From: Bacteroidota bacterium
GTDB lineage: Bacteria > Bacteroidota > Bacteroidia > Bacteroidales > Lentimicrobiaceae
NCBI GenBank assembly: GCA_023434665.1
Contig: JAEYSM010000051.1
Span: 25,571-89,570 of the forward strand
Reading direction: 5' to 3'
Length of the DNA stretch: 64,000 nt
Part shown: piece after piece, positions 45,579-53,838 of the stretch
Layout of the letters: each line of letters begins with the position of its first letter
How positions within the stretch are numbered: position 1 is the first letter of the stretch
Made by a program: the position numbers and the translations under genes
The notes under the pieces: model-generated
The model's input: only the letters and a program-made list of their open reading frames with translations
Told to the model about the DNA's origin: nothing
Database searches by the model: none

Positions 45579-46709
45579 TTAAGTTTTCTTGTTGTCATTC
45601 TTTTTATAAATAGTCCTCAAAAAGAATTTTCTTCGATTATCTTTAGAGTCGTGTTTATAATTTCTTTCTTCCCCCATCAGATAACCCCAGGGCTTTAGTG
45701 GATCAATGTTATCGAATGCCACTTTCATCATTCCAATAAAGGGAAGTGCTATAATCATCCCTACAATCCCCCAGACAAGTGCACTGGTGGTAAGTCCGAG
45801 AATTGCAGTGAATGGGTTTATACTAACGCTGGATCCTACCACATTAGGAGTGATAAAATTATTTTCGAGGAATTGCACAACAATGGCAACACCCAATACT
45901 CCTAAAGCTATACCTAATTGATCTTCAGTTATCAGGGCCATCATAACCGGCAAAATACTACCAATCAGTACTCCTATATAAGGTATGATATTAAGTAAGG
46001 CAAGTAAAACTCCAAACAAAACAGCATGTCTTAATCCCAGCAATAGAAAACCGGTGGAGTTAAGAATCGAAAGAATGACAATTACAAGGAAAAGACCTTT
46101 AAGATATTTTTGAGAAACCACTGTGATCTTCTTGATGATACCAAGTGCCTTACCGGCTTTCTCCTCGTCATTAGCCATGAGTTCAACAAAATGCTTGTAC
46201 TTATCCCTATAATATGTCAGGAAAAATATAAAAATTGGTAAAAGTGCTACTGATGCAATAAAAGAACCTGTTGCAGAAAATATTCCAAGCGCATAGGAAG
46301 CAGCTGAAGAACCAGCGGATTGTAACCGCTCATTCAGCCAGTTCTTCTGTTCAACTTCTGAATAATTAAATCGCTCACTTATAAATGAAAATAGTTTGTC
46401 AATCTTTGCCGACAGCTGTTTACTCAGTTCAGGCCAGTCATTGACGAACATAAGTACTTGTGAATAAAAGAAATAAATTAACGCGGCCACCAATAGAACA
46501 GCAACTAATAAACTGATGATAATTGCCAATCCTCGAGGGACTTTCCAACTTTCAAGTTTTTGAGAAATTGGCATTAGCAAAAATGAAAATAGTATAGCGA
46601 CAGCTAAGGGTAATAATACTGGTTGTGCAACCTTCAATAAGGTAATAATTAGCCCCAAAAAAAATAGCTTGACGGTTATATTGTATATAACCTTATTTGT
46701 AGTATCCAT
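45579..46709 (-). CDS. AI-2E family transporter (PerM-like)
   Basis: 376 aa. Two hydrophobic pairs at the N-terminus (about 14-46, 60-85), a cytoplasmic/periplasmic helical region, then five to six helices from 150 on, the layout of the AI-2E/PerM family. The conserved core includes GLRHAVLFGVLLALLNIIPYIG and QFLENNFITPNVVG. The name comes from TqsA, an autoinducer-2 exporter; other members act as Na+/H+ or unknown exporters, so the substrate is not assigned. The C-terminal 35 residues are basic. 123 bp upstream of the FAD/Rieske gene. Confidence 0.9.
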   Translation of the reverse strand: MDTTNKVIYNITVKLFFLGLIITLLKVAQPVLLPLAVAILFSFLLMPISQKLESWKVPRGLAIIISLLVAVLLVAALIYFFYSQVLMFVNDWPELSKQLSAKIDKLFSFISERFNYSEVEQKNWLNERLQSAGSSAASYALGIFSATGSFIASVALLPIFIFFLTYYRDKYKHFVELMANDEEKAGKALGIIKKITVVSQKYLKGLFLVIVILSILNSTGFLLLGLRHAVLFGVLLALLNIIPYIGVLIGSILPVMMALITEDQLGIALGVLGVAIVVQFLENNFITPNVVGSSVSINPFTAILGLTTSALVWGIVGMIIALPFIGMMKVAFDNIDPLKPWGYLMGEERNYKHDSKDNRRKFFLRTIYKKNDNKKT

Positions 46710-46760
46710 TTTATAAGTATGACATTTTTATAACAAACAGAAAGTATATTTTCATATTCC

Positions 46761-48395
46761 TCAATTTATATTTGGAATTCCAACAGTTTCACGTATCCCT
46801 GAATACAAAGTTTTCCATGTATAATTGAACATAAATCTTTGTTTATTCCTTTCATACTGAATTGGGACTACTCGAACCGGCTTATTCCCAGACGGATTGC
46901 TACTTTTGAGGATAATATTATTTGCAAGGAAAACAAGTAATCTGTCTTTGAAATCGTGGTTTTCTCCTTTTTCTTCAGGCAATTCTATCTCCAGATCATT
47001 ATATATGAATCGCATCCATCCATTAGACACATTTTCCCCTGCATCAAATTTAAAATGCAGGGAGTCGATGTAACCACTTTTAAGTGAAATATTCACGGTT
47101 GGCTCAAGCATCCTATTCAATGTTTTCATCGGCAAATTTGATATTAAACCGGTACAGGTGAATACCATATCCATGGTGTTCAAAGGAAAGAAATATGTAG
47201 CGTTGAGATTCCCCTCACTCATAAAAGTAGCATTCGCCTTAAAACTGATTCCGCTGTCTGAAGTGATTAAACTGGAATCATTTGTGACCCCTGTCATTTC
47301 GGCATTAATATCTTCAAAGATAATACTTCCTGGTGTTTTTTTCCCGGGTGCTACCTCCTCATAAACTATCTGTGAATCAAACACCTTGATTGTATCAATT
47401 TTTATGTAAATGGGTGATGTTATTATTAATCGCTGGACAGATGGCGGTTCAAAATCAATTCTTTCATCATTCTTATCTCTGAATGCCCTGAAATCAAGTG
47501 ACCGAATGGAGAGTAATTTGGATTTAAAACCATGGTATTCAAAAAAGTGCCTCAAATCGACCTTCTCAAATAATAATTGTTTTGCAAAAATATCAAATCG
47601 ATCGGTTTGTTTTCCAGCGACATCACCAAACCATTTTTTATTAAAATTTGGAATCATTTTAACTGAATCGAGAACAAGAACAGAGTCAGTGTATACCACT
47701 TTCATTTTGCCAACATCATAGGTATACAGGCTGTCACTCGATGTATAGGAGAAGTTATACATTGATAAAGCAATGGTATCAGCTGCAAACATACCCGGAA
47801 GTTTTTGTGTCTCTTTATCGATTTTCAAATTCACTACTAAAAAATTATTCCTTTTACTGAACAAAGACGGAATACTATCATTATGCTCATTGAAATGATT
47901 GAACTCGAAATTTTCGACATAGAGTCGATTCACTTTAATCGATTTTGCAAACTCTTTTATTACTTCATAAAGTGAAAATTCCGTTGAATCCACATTATCT
48001 TCTCCATCATTAATATTTCCGCTTATCATTGTTACTTCAGGCTCAAGAATTAATATTTCATTTACTTCAGCACCTCTGCCCATAAGATATTTGAATACGT
48101 GGAGACCATCAAAAGATAACTCCTTTGCAATTCCTTCATAGGATGGTTCCCCTGCTTTAAGCTTATCAGGTTGCACTGCAACATCTGAAAAGATGATTTG
48201 TCTTCTTAAAATATTAAGCTTAAGAGATGCGATTGACAATTTGTATTCTTCGTCAGTTTGCTCAGCAAAAGCTTTTTCAATCTTTACTCGTGAATAATCA
48301 TTCAGATACCAAGATGAAATCAGAAGGAGAGCAGCAAAGAAAACTATAAATACCAGTAATGAGATCAGAATACGGAAGAGACGCGGTTTTTTCAT
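46761..48395 (-). CDS. AsmA-like / DUF748-type envelope protein
   Basis: 544 aa. One N-terminal membrane helix (8-29), then long runs of amphipathic strands with little helix: SIASLKLNILRRQIIFSDVAVQP opens the periplasmic part. The pattern of short beta segments, and the repeated ...VNRLYVENFEF..., ...IKVFDSQIVYEEV... segments, fits the AsmA/DUF748 repeat fold that also builds TamB. The C-terminus contains PVRVVPIQYERN. The protein is probably anchored in the inner membrane facing the periplasm. The specific role is unknown; related proteins move phospholipids between membranes. It is the first gene of the minus-strand block leading to TamB/TamL. Confidence 0.72.
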   Translation of the reverse strand: MKKPRLFRILISLLVFIVFFAALLLISSWYLNDYSRVKIEKAFAEQTDEEYKLSIASLKLNILRRQIIFSDVAVQPDKLKAGEPSYEGIAKELSFDGLHVFKYLMGRGAEVNEILILEPEVTMISGNINDGEDNVDSTEFSLYEVIKEFAKSIKVNRLYVENFEFNHFNEHNDSIPSLFSKRNNFLVVNLKIDKETQKLPGMFAADTIALSMYNFSYTSSDSLYTYDVGKMKVVYTDSVLVLDSVKMIPNFNKKWFGDVAGKQTDRFDIFAKQLLFEKVDLRHFFEYHGFKSKLLSIRSLDFRAFRDKNDERIDFEPPSVQRLIITSPIYIKIDTIKVFDSQIVYEEVAPGKKTPGSIIFEDINAEMTGVTNDSSLITSDSGISFKANATFMSEGNLNATYFFPLNTMDMVFTCTGLISNLPMKTLNRMLEPTVNISLKSGYIDSLHFKFDAGENVSNGWMRFIYNDLEIELPEEKGENHDFKDRLLVFLANNIILKSSNPSGNKPVRVVPIQYERNKQRFMFNYTWKTLYSGIRETVGIPNIN

Positions 48396-48736
48396 AGGAT
48401 GATATTATAAATACAACACAGTAAAAAATTATATGTTTAAGCTTAATAATGTGATGACTTACCGGATTTTCACTAGTTGCGATTATTGAAACATAAATTG
48501 ATGGTTTCGATACACTCCCTATTTGATATGCTTAAATTAATACTAAACTTACATTATTCTTCAGTAAAAGATAAGTCAACTTTAAGTCAACTCTACGTTT
48601 TACGCAGAGTTGACTTAGAGTTGACCTAGAGTTGATACCAATTAAGCAATAAGAAAGTGGAAAAAATACTTTCATACGTTCAGTTGTAAAAGACTAAAAA
48701 AATAAAATCATGCGAAGAACCAATAATTAATATAGC
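48396..48736. other. Longest gene-free stretch (341 bp)
   Basis: No open frame with plausible coding character and no RNA gene that I recognise. Its main content is the 66-bp array of 11-bp repeats at 48573-48638. It lies upstream of the AsmA-like gene and downstream of the HsdR-N gene, both on the minus strand. No exact TAnnTTTG element is seen upstream of the AsmA-like start. Confidence 0.7.
48573..48638. repeat. Array of five 11-bp units arranged as an inverted repeat
   Basis: Two units read AAGTCAACTTT (48573-48583) and AAGTCAACTCT (48584-48594). An 11-bp spacer (48595-48605) follows, then three inverted units AGAGTTGACTT (48606-48616), AGAGTTGACCT (48617-48627) and AGAGTTGATAC (48628-48638). 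All units are contiguous with an exact 11-bp period. The inner units pair perfectly over 11 bp and the outer ones nearly so, giving a 22-bp imperfect stem. No T-run follows on either strand. Confidence 0.9.
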
Positions 48737-49225
48737 TTATGCATTATCGGTACAATATCTTTTCATGAAATCATAATCAGGAATCGCCTCAAGGAACCTG
48801 ATCTGACCACTTTTCTCTTCCACAAGAACACAATGATGTTCTATACCATTAGTTATCATAAGGAACTTCACTTTAAGTGCGAAATTATATCCGGCCGCCT
48901 GGTAGAAAGTATCTTCTCCCAGTTTGACGGTTGGAGCTTTGCACTCGGCAATAAGCAAAGGATATCCCCCAGGATGGTAAATTACAAGATCGAATCGTTT
49001 CTGTAATTTATTAATTATAAGACCTCTTTCTGAAGCCATCATATGAACAGGAACACCCAGATGGTGATGGAAGTAATTGATGAGATGCTGTCGCACCCAT
49101 TCCTCGGCAGTAAGTCTTACATACCGCTTTCTCAATGGATCGAAAATTTCAGCAGTACTTTCCAGTTGCCGAATCTTAAGTTCAGCTTCAGGAAAATTTA
49201 GTTTAACTAAATTATGTAGGCTCAT
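48737..49225 (-). CDS. Solitary HsdR N-terminal domain protein (PD-(D/E)xK nuclease fold)
   Basis: 162 aa from the ATG at 49225; an ATG 14 codons upstream exists but is not needed. The protein consists of little more than the N-terminal domain of type I restriction HsdR subunits. The nuclease motif is visible: Asp79 (RFDLVIYH), then Glu94-x-Lys96 (LIAECKAP), with a Gln at about 109 (FYQAAGYN) as in the QxxxY motif. No helicase domain, hsdM or hsdS is present. The same small protein sits near holA in many Bacteroidota, so it is not an R-M system remnant. Function unknown. Confidence 0.87.
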   Translation of the reverse strand: MSLHNLVKLNFPEAELKIRQLESTAEIFDPLRKRYVRLTAEEWVRQHLINYFHHHLGVPVHMMASERGLIINKLQKRFDLVIYHPGGYPLLIAECKAPTVKLGEDTFYQAAGYNFALKVKFLMITNGIEHHCVLVEEKSGQIRFLEAIPDYDFMKRYCTDNA

Positions 49226-49274
49226 ATGTATTGTAAAAGTACGAAACCAACCGCAATAACTCACCATAATTCCC

Positions 49275-49282
49275 TAAATTTG
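49275..49282 (+). promoter_or_regulatory. Candidate -7 element of amn-holA
   Basis: TAAATTTG, exact TAnnTTTG, 30 bp before the amn ATG. Confidence 0.45.
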
Positions 49283-49312
49283 CCACACACATGTTGCTGA
49301 AAGACAAAAGAT

Positions 49313-50083
49313 ATGAGAACCAAACAGGAAATTACTGAAAACTGGTTACCACGATATACCGGTACCAGAATTGAAGATTTTGGAGAATACATCCTATTAA
49401 CCAATTTCACTCATTATCTGGATTTATTTGCATCATGGCATAATGTTGAGATTAAAGGACTTACCCGTTCGATGCCTAGTGCAACATCGGGTGATATAAC
49501 AATGATCAATTTTGGCATGGGTAGCCCTAATGCTGCCACAGTCATGGATCTTTTGTCAAGCATAAAACCCAAAGCTGTCTTATTTTTAGGTAAATGTGGA
49601 GGTTTGAAGAAAAAGGCACAATTGGGCGACCTGATCCTACCCATAGCCGCTATAAGAGGGGATGGTACATCAAATGATTATTTTCCTGCTGAAGTGCCTG
49701 CCTTACCTGCCTTCAGCCTTCAGAAAGCTACTTCTACTGCCATCCGTGATTCAGGTAGGGATTATTGGACTGGCACTGTTTACACCACTAACCGAAGGGT
49801 TTGGGAGCATGACGATATCTTTAAAGAATACCTGAGACAAATCAGAGCCATTGCAATAGATATGGAAACAGCCACTATATTCAGTGTTGGATTCCATAAC
49901 GAAATTCCTTCAGGTGCATTGCTGCTTGTTTCTGATCAGCCAATGATTTCAACAGGGGTTAAAACTGAGACAAGTGATAATCTTGTGACAGAAAATTTCG
50001 TTGAAACACACTTAAAAATCGGAATCGAGGCTCTGAATCAACTCATTAATAATGGGCTGACCGTGAAACACCTCCGCTTTTAA
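49313..50083 (+). CDS. amn: AMP nucleosidase (short form)
   Basis: 256 aa. Hydrolyses AMP to adenine and ribose 5-phosphate. Matches the purine nucleoside phosphorylase/uridine phosphorylase fold: NFGMGSPNAATVMDLL, VLFLGKCGGLKKKAQLGDLILP (the GxxG phosphate site), and the C-terminal AIDMETATIFSVGF and LLLVSDQP segment with the base-binding Asp. It is the short Bacteroidota type, about half the length of E. coli Amn, which has an extra N-terminal domain. Possibly co-transcribed with holA 29 bp downstream. Confidence 0.92.
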   Translation: MRTKQEITENWLPRYTGTRIEDFGEYILLTNFTHYLDLFASWHNVEIKGLTRSMPSATSGDITMINFGMGSPNAATVMDLLSSIKPKAVLFLGKCGGLKKKAQLGDLILPIAAIRGDGTSNDYFPAEVPALPAFSLQKATSTAIRDSGRDYWTGTVYTTNRRVWEHDDIFKEYLRQIRAIAIDMETATIFSVGFHNEIPSGALLLVSDQPMISTGVKTETSDNLVTENFVETHLKIGIEALNQLINNGLTVKHLRF

Positions 50084-50112
50084 ATTATTCAGGGAAGTTA
50101 ACCGGAAATATC

Positions 50113-51117
50113 ATGGTCACCGATTATAAAAAGATACTATCAAATCTTTCAAAAAAGGAATACGCTCCTGTATACCTCCTTTGTGGAGAAGAACCGTATT
50201 ATATTGACATAGTAAGTGATTACATAGAGGATAATGTGCTGAACGACAGTGAAAAGGAATTTAATCTGGCAGTGCTTTACGGAAGAGATGTCGACGCTTC
50301 TAAGGTAGTCGAGCAGGCAAAACGTTACCCTTTGATGTCACCCTACCAGGTTGTGATTCTTAAAGAGGCTCAGGAGATGAAAACTCTTGATGAAATTTCA
50401 GAGTATGTCAGAAAACCATTATCCACCACCATATTGGTAATTTGTCATAAACATAAAAAGTATGACAAACGAAAGTCGCTTAGCACTTTAGCTGACAAGA
50501 ATGGAGTATATTTTGAATCAGCTCGGATTTACCAGGACAAAATTCCTCAATGGATACTTGAATATACTGAAAATCATGGATACAAAATAAATCAAAAGGC
50601 TTCTATCCTACTGGGTGATTTTCTGGGCACCGATTTATCCAAAGTAGCAAATGAACTTAATAAACTCTTCATACTCCTGCCAAAAGGAAGCTCGATAACT
50701 GAAGACATTATTGAAAAAAACATTGGAATAAGCAAGGACTATAACATATTTGAATTTCAAGAATCACTGGCGTCGCGGAATGTTGAAAAGGCAAATAGAA
50801 TTGTCAATTATTTTAATTCTAATCCAAGAGAAAACCCTCTTCAAAAAATCATTCCAATTACTTATTCCTTTTTCCTGAAAGTCTTGCTGTGTTTTACAGT
50901 TCAGGACAGAACACCATCTAATGTAGCTGTTGCTTTAAAAGTAGCTCCTTTTATGACCCGTGATTATATCAAAGCTGTTAAAAATTATTCTTATCCCAAA
51001 GTAGTTGAGGTGATATCAATTCTCCGGGAATTCGATTTAAAGAGCAAAGGAGTGGATTCAGGCAGTGCCACAGGTCCGGATATGATGAAAGAAATGGTTT
51101 TCAGAATTCTTCATTAA
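50113..51117 (+). CDS. holA: DNA polymerase III subunit delta
   Basis: 334 aa. Delta is the clamp-loader subunit that opens the beta sliding clamp. The N-terminal domain starts APVYLLCGEEPYYID, the family signature, followed by a degenerate AAA+ fold and the helical C-terminal collar (residues 210-334). Its position next to amn and the HsdR-N gene is typical of Bacteroidota. It converges with the acyl-CoA ligase gene. Confidence 0.93.
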   Translation: MVTDYKKILSNLSKKEYAPVYLLCGEEPYYIDIVSDYIEDNVLNDSEKEFNLAVLYGRDVDASKVVEQAKRYPLMSPYQVVILKEAQEMKTLDEISEYVRKPLSTTILVICHKHKKYDKRKSLSTLADKNGVYFESARIYQDKIPQWILEYTENHGYKINQKASILLGDFLGTDLSKVANELNKLFILLPKGSSITEDIIEKNIGISKDYNIFEFQESLASRNVEKANRIVNYFNSNPRENPLQKIIPITYSFFLKVLLCFTVQDRTPSNVAVALKVAPFMTRDYIKAVKNYSYPKVVEVISILREFDLKSKGVDSGSATGPDMMKEMVFRILH

Positions 51118-51170
51118 GGGGGAAAGGATTCTCATGCATCACCTCACCCTGAAGATCGAAATGGATCTCT

Positions 51171-52955
51171 TTAAACTTTTATGGTGTTGTTTGTAAACAT
51201 CTTTTCAATAAGGGATGAGTACTTTTGACTAATGTAGCTTCGTTTCAATTTAAGCGTAGGAGTTAATTCTCCACCTGGTGTGCTCCACTCTTTTGATAAA
51301 ATTTCAAACTTTTTAATCTGTTCTGAATTACCGAAGTTAGTATTTGCCTTATCAATTACTCTGTTTATTCGCTGCCTGATAATCGGGTTATTCACCATTT
51401 CCTCATCTGTAGTGTAAGTGTGACCTTTAATTTTGCACCATGACTTCAGATGGTTAAAATCAGGTATTATCAATGCAGCTGCAAATTTCTGGTTTTCACC
51501 AACAACCATTACGTTATCTATAAAAGGAGATTCTTTAATTTTATTTTCAATCAACTCCGGTGCGATATATTTTCCAAGAGATGTTTTAAATATCTCCTTC
51601 TTGCGACCTGTTATCCTGACTTGACCTTCTGGTTCAATGACACCAATATCTCCGGTATGAAACCACCCATCACTGTCAATCACTTGAGAAGTTAGCTCGG
51701 GTTCTTTATAATAACCCATCATAATACCGGGTCCTATGGCAAGAATTTCTCCATCCTCGTCAAGTTTAACACTTACCCCTCTTAATGGAGGTCCAACTGT
51801 GCCGATTTTTATTCCGTTTTTACTGGGGTTGGTAACTGCTACTACCGGAGAAGTTTCAGTAAGGCCATAGCCTTCGTATATTGGAAGTCCTGCACTTCTG
51901 AAAACTCTTATAATTCTTGGTTGGATGGCTGCACCTCCAGAGACTATAATTTTGAAATTACCACCCAATGCCTCGCGCCATTTAACAAAAACAAGTTTAT
52001 CAGCAATCTTGTGTTGAAGATTGTACCAGACACTGTTGTTACCGTTTACATCATAATTATCGGCCAAGCTAAGCGCCCAGAAGAAAATCATCCGTTTTAC
52101 ACCTTTTAACTTTCGCCCGGTGGCCAAAATTTTATCATAAATCTTTTCAAGTAATCTTGGCACGCAGCACATCATATCGGGATGAATTTCCTTTACATTA
52201 TCTGTTATTGTTGCCAGACTCTCCGCATAATAAATTGAAATTCCCAGATAATGGTACATATAATTTAGCATACGCTCATATACATGGCAAAGAGGCAAAA
52301 AGCTCAATGCCTTACCTTCCTCTCCGAAAGTCGGTATATAAGATACTGCTGTAAAATTTGATATGATATTTGAATGTGATAACATCACCCCTTTGGGATT
52401 ACCTGTGGTTCCCGAAGTATAAATTATGGTCGCAAGATCGGTTGATTTAATCTGTGCCTTTAACTCTTCAACTTTCTCAGGTTGGGGATTAGCTTCACCC
52501 ATAACCAATAAATCGCTAAGATTCCTCTCACCATTAGTGCCTTTTATGGTAAAAATTTCCTCAACTGCCGGACAATATTCAACAGCTTCCTTGATTTTCC
52601 TTACCATCTCGTCACCTACAACGAAAATGAACCTTATTTCAGCATGACAAAAAATATACTGATAGTCTGATTTGCTAATGGTAGGATAAATAGGAACATG
52701 TATGGCACCTACCTGCATTATTGCAAAATCAAGGTAATTCCACTCAGGTCTGTTATTCATTATGGTGGCAATTGTATCTCCTTTACGGACACCAAGAGCC
52801 AGAAGACCATAACTCAAAATATCAACAGTTCGACGGTATTTCTCAATATCGATCTTTTTCCATATCCCATCTTCTTTATATGCCAGTACATCATCTTTGG
52901 GTTTAAAGGATGTAGCATAAGCGGGCAGCAAATCAAATAACCGTTTAATTGCCAT
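51171..52955 (-). CDS. Long-chain acyl-CoA synthetase (AMP-binding)
   Basis: 594 aa. Activates fatty acids to acyl-CoA via acyl-AMP. The P-loop is IIYTSGTTGNPKG (177-189); the adenine motif is GYGLTETSP; the linker motif is GWFHTGDIG followed by GRKKEIFKTSLGKYIAPE. The C-terminal lysine region is LKLKRSYISQKY. The bulky N-terminus and insert fit the FAA1/FadD15-like bacterial group. It lies 2 bp after the SDR gene, so one transcript carries both; the pair may act on lipids, which is inference. Confidence 0.93.
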   Translation of the reverse strand: MAIKRLFDLLPAYATSFKPKDDVLAYKEDGIWKKIDIEKYRRTVDILSYGLLALGVRKGDTIATIMNNRPEWNYLDFAIMQVGAIHVPIYPTISKSDYQYIFCHAEIRFIFVVGDEMVRKIKEAVEYCPAVEEIFTIKGTNGERNLSDLLVMGEANPQPEKVEELKAQIKSTDLATIIYTSGTTGNPKGVMLSHSNIISNFTAVSYIPTFGEEGKALSFLPLCHVYERMLNYMYHYLGISIYYAESLATITDNVKEIHPDMMCCVPRLLEKIYDKILATGRKLKGVKRMIFFWALSLADNYDVNGNNSVWYNLQHKIADKLVFVKWREALGGNFKIIVSGGAAIQPRIIRVFRSAGLPIYEGYGLTETSPVVAVTNPSKNGIKIGTVGPPLRGVSVKLDEDGEILAIGPGIMMGYYKEPELTSQVIDSDGWFHTGDIGVIEPEGQVRITGRKKEIFKTSLGKYIAPELIENKIKESPFIDNVMVVGENQKFAAALIIPDFNHLKSWCKIKGHTYTTDEEMVNNPIIRQRINRVIDKANTNFGNSEQIKKFEILSKEWSTPGGELTPTLKLKRSYISQKYSSLIEKMFTNNTIKV

Positions 52956-52957
52956 GT

Positions 52958-53719
52958 TTACATTTTTTTGTTAAAAACAGATGCCGATGCTTGAGCAGTA
53001 GGCATGATTAATAAATCATTGATGTTTACATGAGGAGGTAAGGTGGTTACATAATGCACAACGTCAGCAACATCTTCAGGCCTTAAAGGAACAAATCCCT
53101 GGTACACTTTTTCAGCCACTTCCTTATCTCCTGAAAACCTTACAAGAGAAAATTCTGTCTCAACTGCACCAGGGGCTACCTGAGTCACCTTTATATTTTT
53201 AGAGACTAAATCTATACGCATTGATTTTGTTAGTGAATCAACTGCTGCTTTTGTAGCGCAGTAAACGTTCCCATTTACATATGCTTCCTTGCCGGCTATT
53301 GAACCAATATTGATAATATGTCCATGTCCCAACTGAATCATTAATGGCACTACTGCATGAGTTATGAATAAGAGTCCTTTGATATTGGTATCTATCATGG
53401 TTTCCCATTGATCGGGCTCACCTTCAAAAATCGGGTTCAACCCTAATGCAAGGCCGGCATTATTAATCAAAACGCTGATTTCACGGAATTCTGGAGGTAA
53501 ATTACTGATAGCTTTTTGAACCTGGTCACGAACAGAAACATCAAATGCCAGTACCAGGACTTTTACCTTATAATGTGTTCTTAATTCTGATGCAATAGAT
53601 TCCAACCTAACTTGTCTTCGGCCGGTTAGTATTAATTGGTTCCCTTCTTTTGCAAACCTGTGAGCACATGATCTCCCGATGCCACTGGTTGCGCCGGTAA
53701 TGAGTATGGTTTTTGACAT
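52958..53719 (-). CDS. SDR family NAD(P)-dependent oxidoreductase (YdfG-like)
   Basis: 253 aa, classical short-chain dehydrogenase. TGATSGIG at 8-14 binds the nucleotide; NNAG at 86-89; catalytic Ser140 (NIGSIAG), Tyr153 and Lys157 (YCATK). The closest named group is YdfG/serine 3-dehydrogenase (3-hydroxy acid dehydrogenases), recognised from LALGLNPIFEGEPDQWETMIDTN. Arg34 and Arg35 (LTGRR) after the second strand suggest NADP preference. First gene of the SDR-acyl-CoA ligase operon behind a well-formed promoter. Confidence 0.92.
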   Translation of the reverse strand: MSKTILITGATSGIGRSCAHRFAKEGNQLILTGRRQVRLESIASELRTHYKVKVLVLAFDVSVRDQVQKAISNLPPEFREISVLINNAGLALGLNPIFEGEPDQWETMIDTNIKGLLFITHAVVPLMIQLGHGHIINIGSIAGKEAYVNGNVYCATKAAVDSLTKSMRIDLVSKNIKVTQVAPGAVETEFSLVRFSGDKEVAEKVYQGFVPLRPEDVADVVHYVTTLPPHVNINDLLIMPTAQASASVFNKKM

Positions 53720-53761
53720 AGTTGATTAAAGATTACACCTTAAGAGACGAAATCAATATGT

Positions 53762-53792
53762 CAAAGTTATGCGAATTAAATAAAAAAGCAAA
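53762..53792 (-). promoter_or_regulatory. Strong Bacteroidota-type promoter of the SDR-acyl-CoA ligase operon
   Basis: Minus strand TAACTTTG (-7, 53762-53769) and TTTG (-33, 53789-53792) separated by exactly 19 bp, the consensus arrangement. It ends 42 bp before the SDR ATG. Confidence 0.65.
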
Positions 53793-53838
53793 AAAAGTTC
53801 AGGTTGTTAACATTACAACTATTAAAATTTACCCTGAC

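Noticed and set aside
45579..46709. Quorum-sensing (autoinducer-2) exporter
   Set aside because: The family name comes from one member; no luxS or lsr genes are nearby, so the substrate is left open.
48573..48638. CRISPR array
   Set aside because: Units are 11 bp, contiguous, and in two orientations, with no spacers and no cas genes anywhere in the window.
48737..49225. Type I restriction-modification system
   Set aside because: Only the HsdR N-terminal domain is present; no helicase domain, hsdM or hsdS. Its neighbours are housekeeping genes conserved with it.
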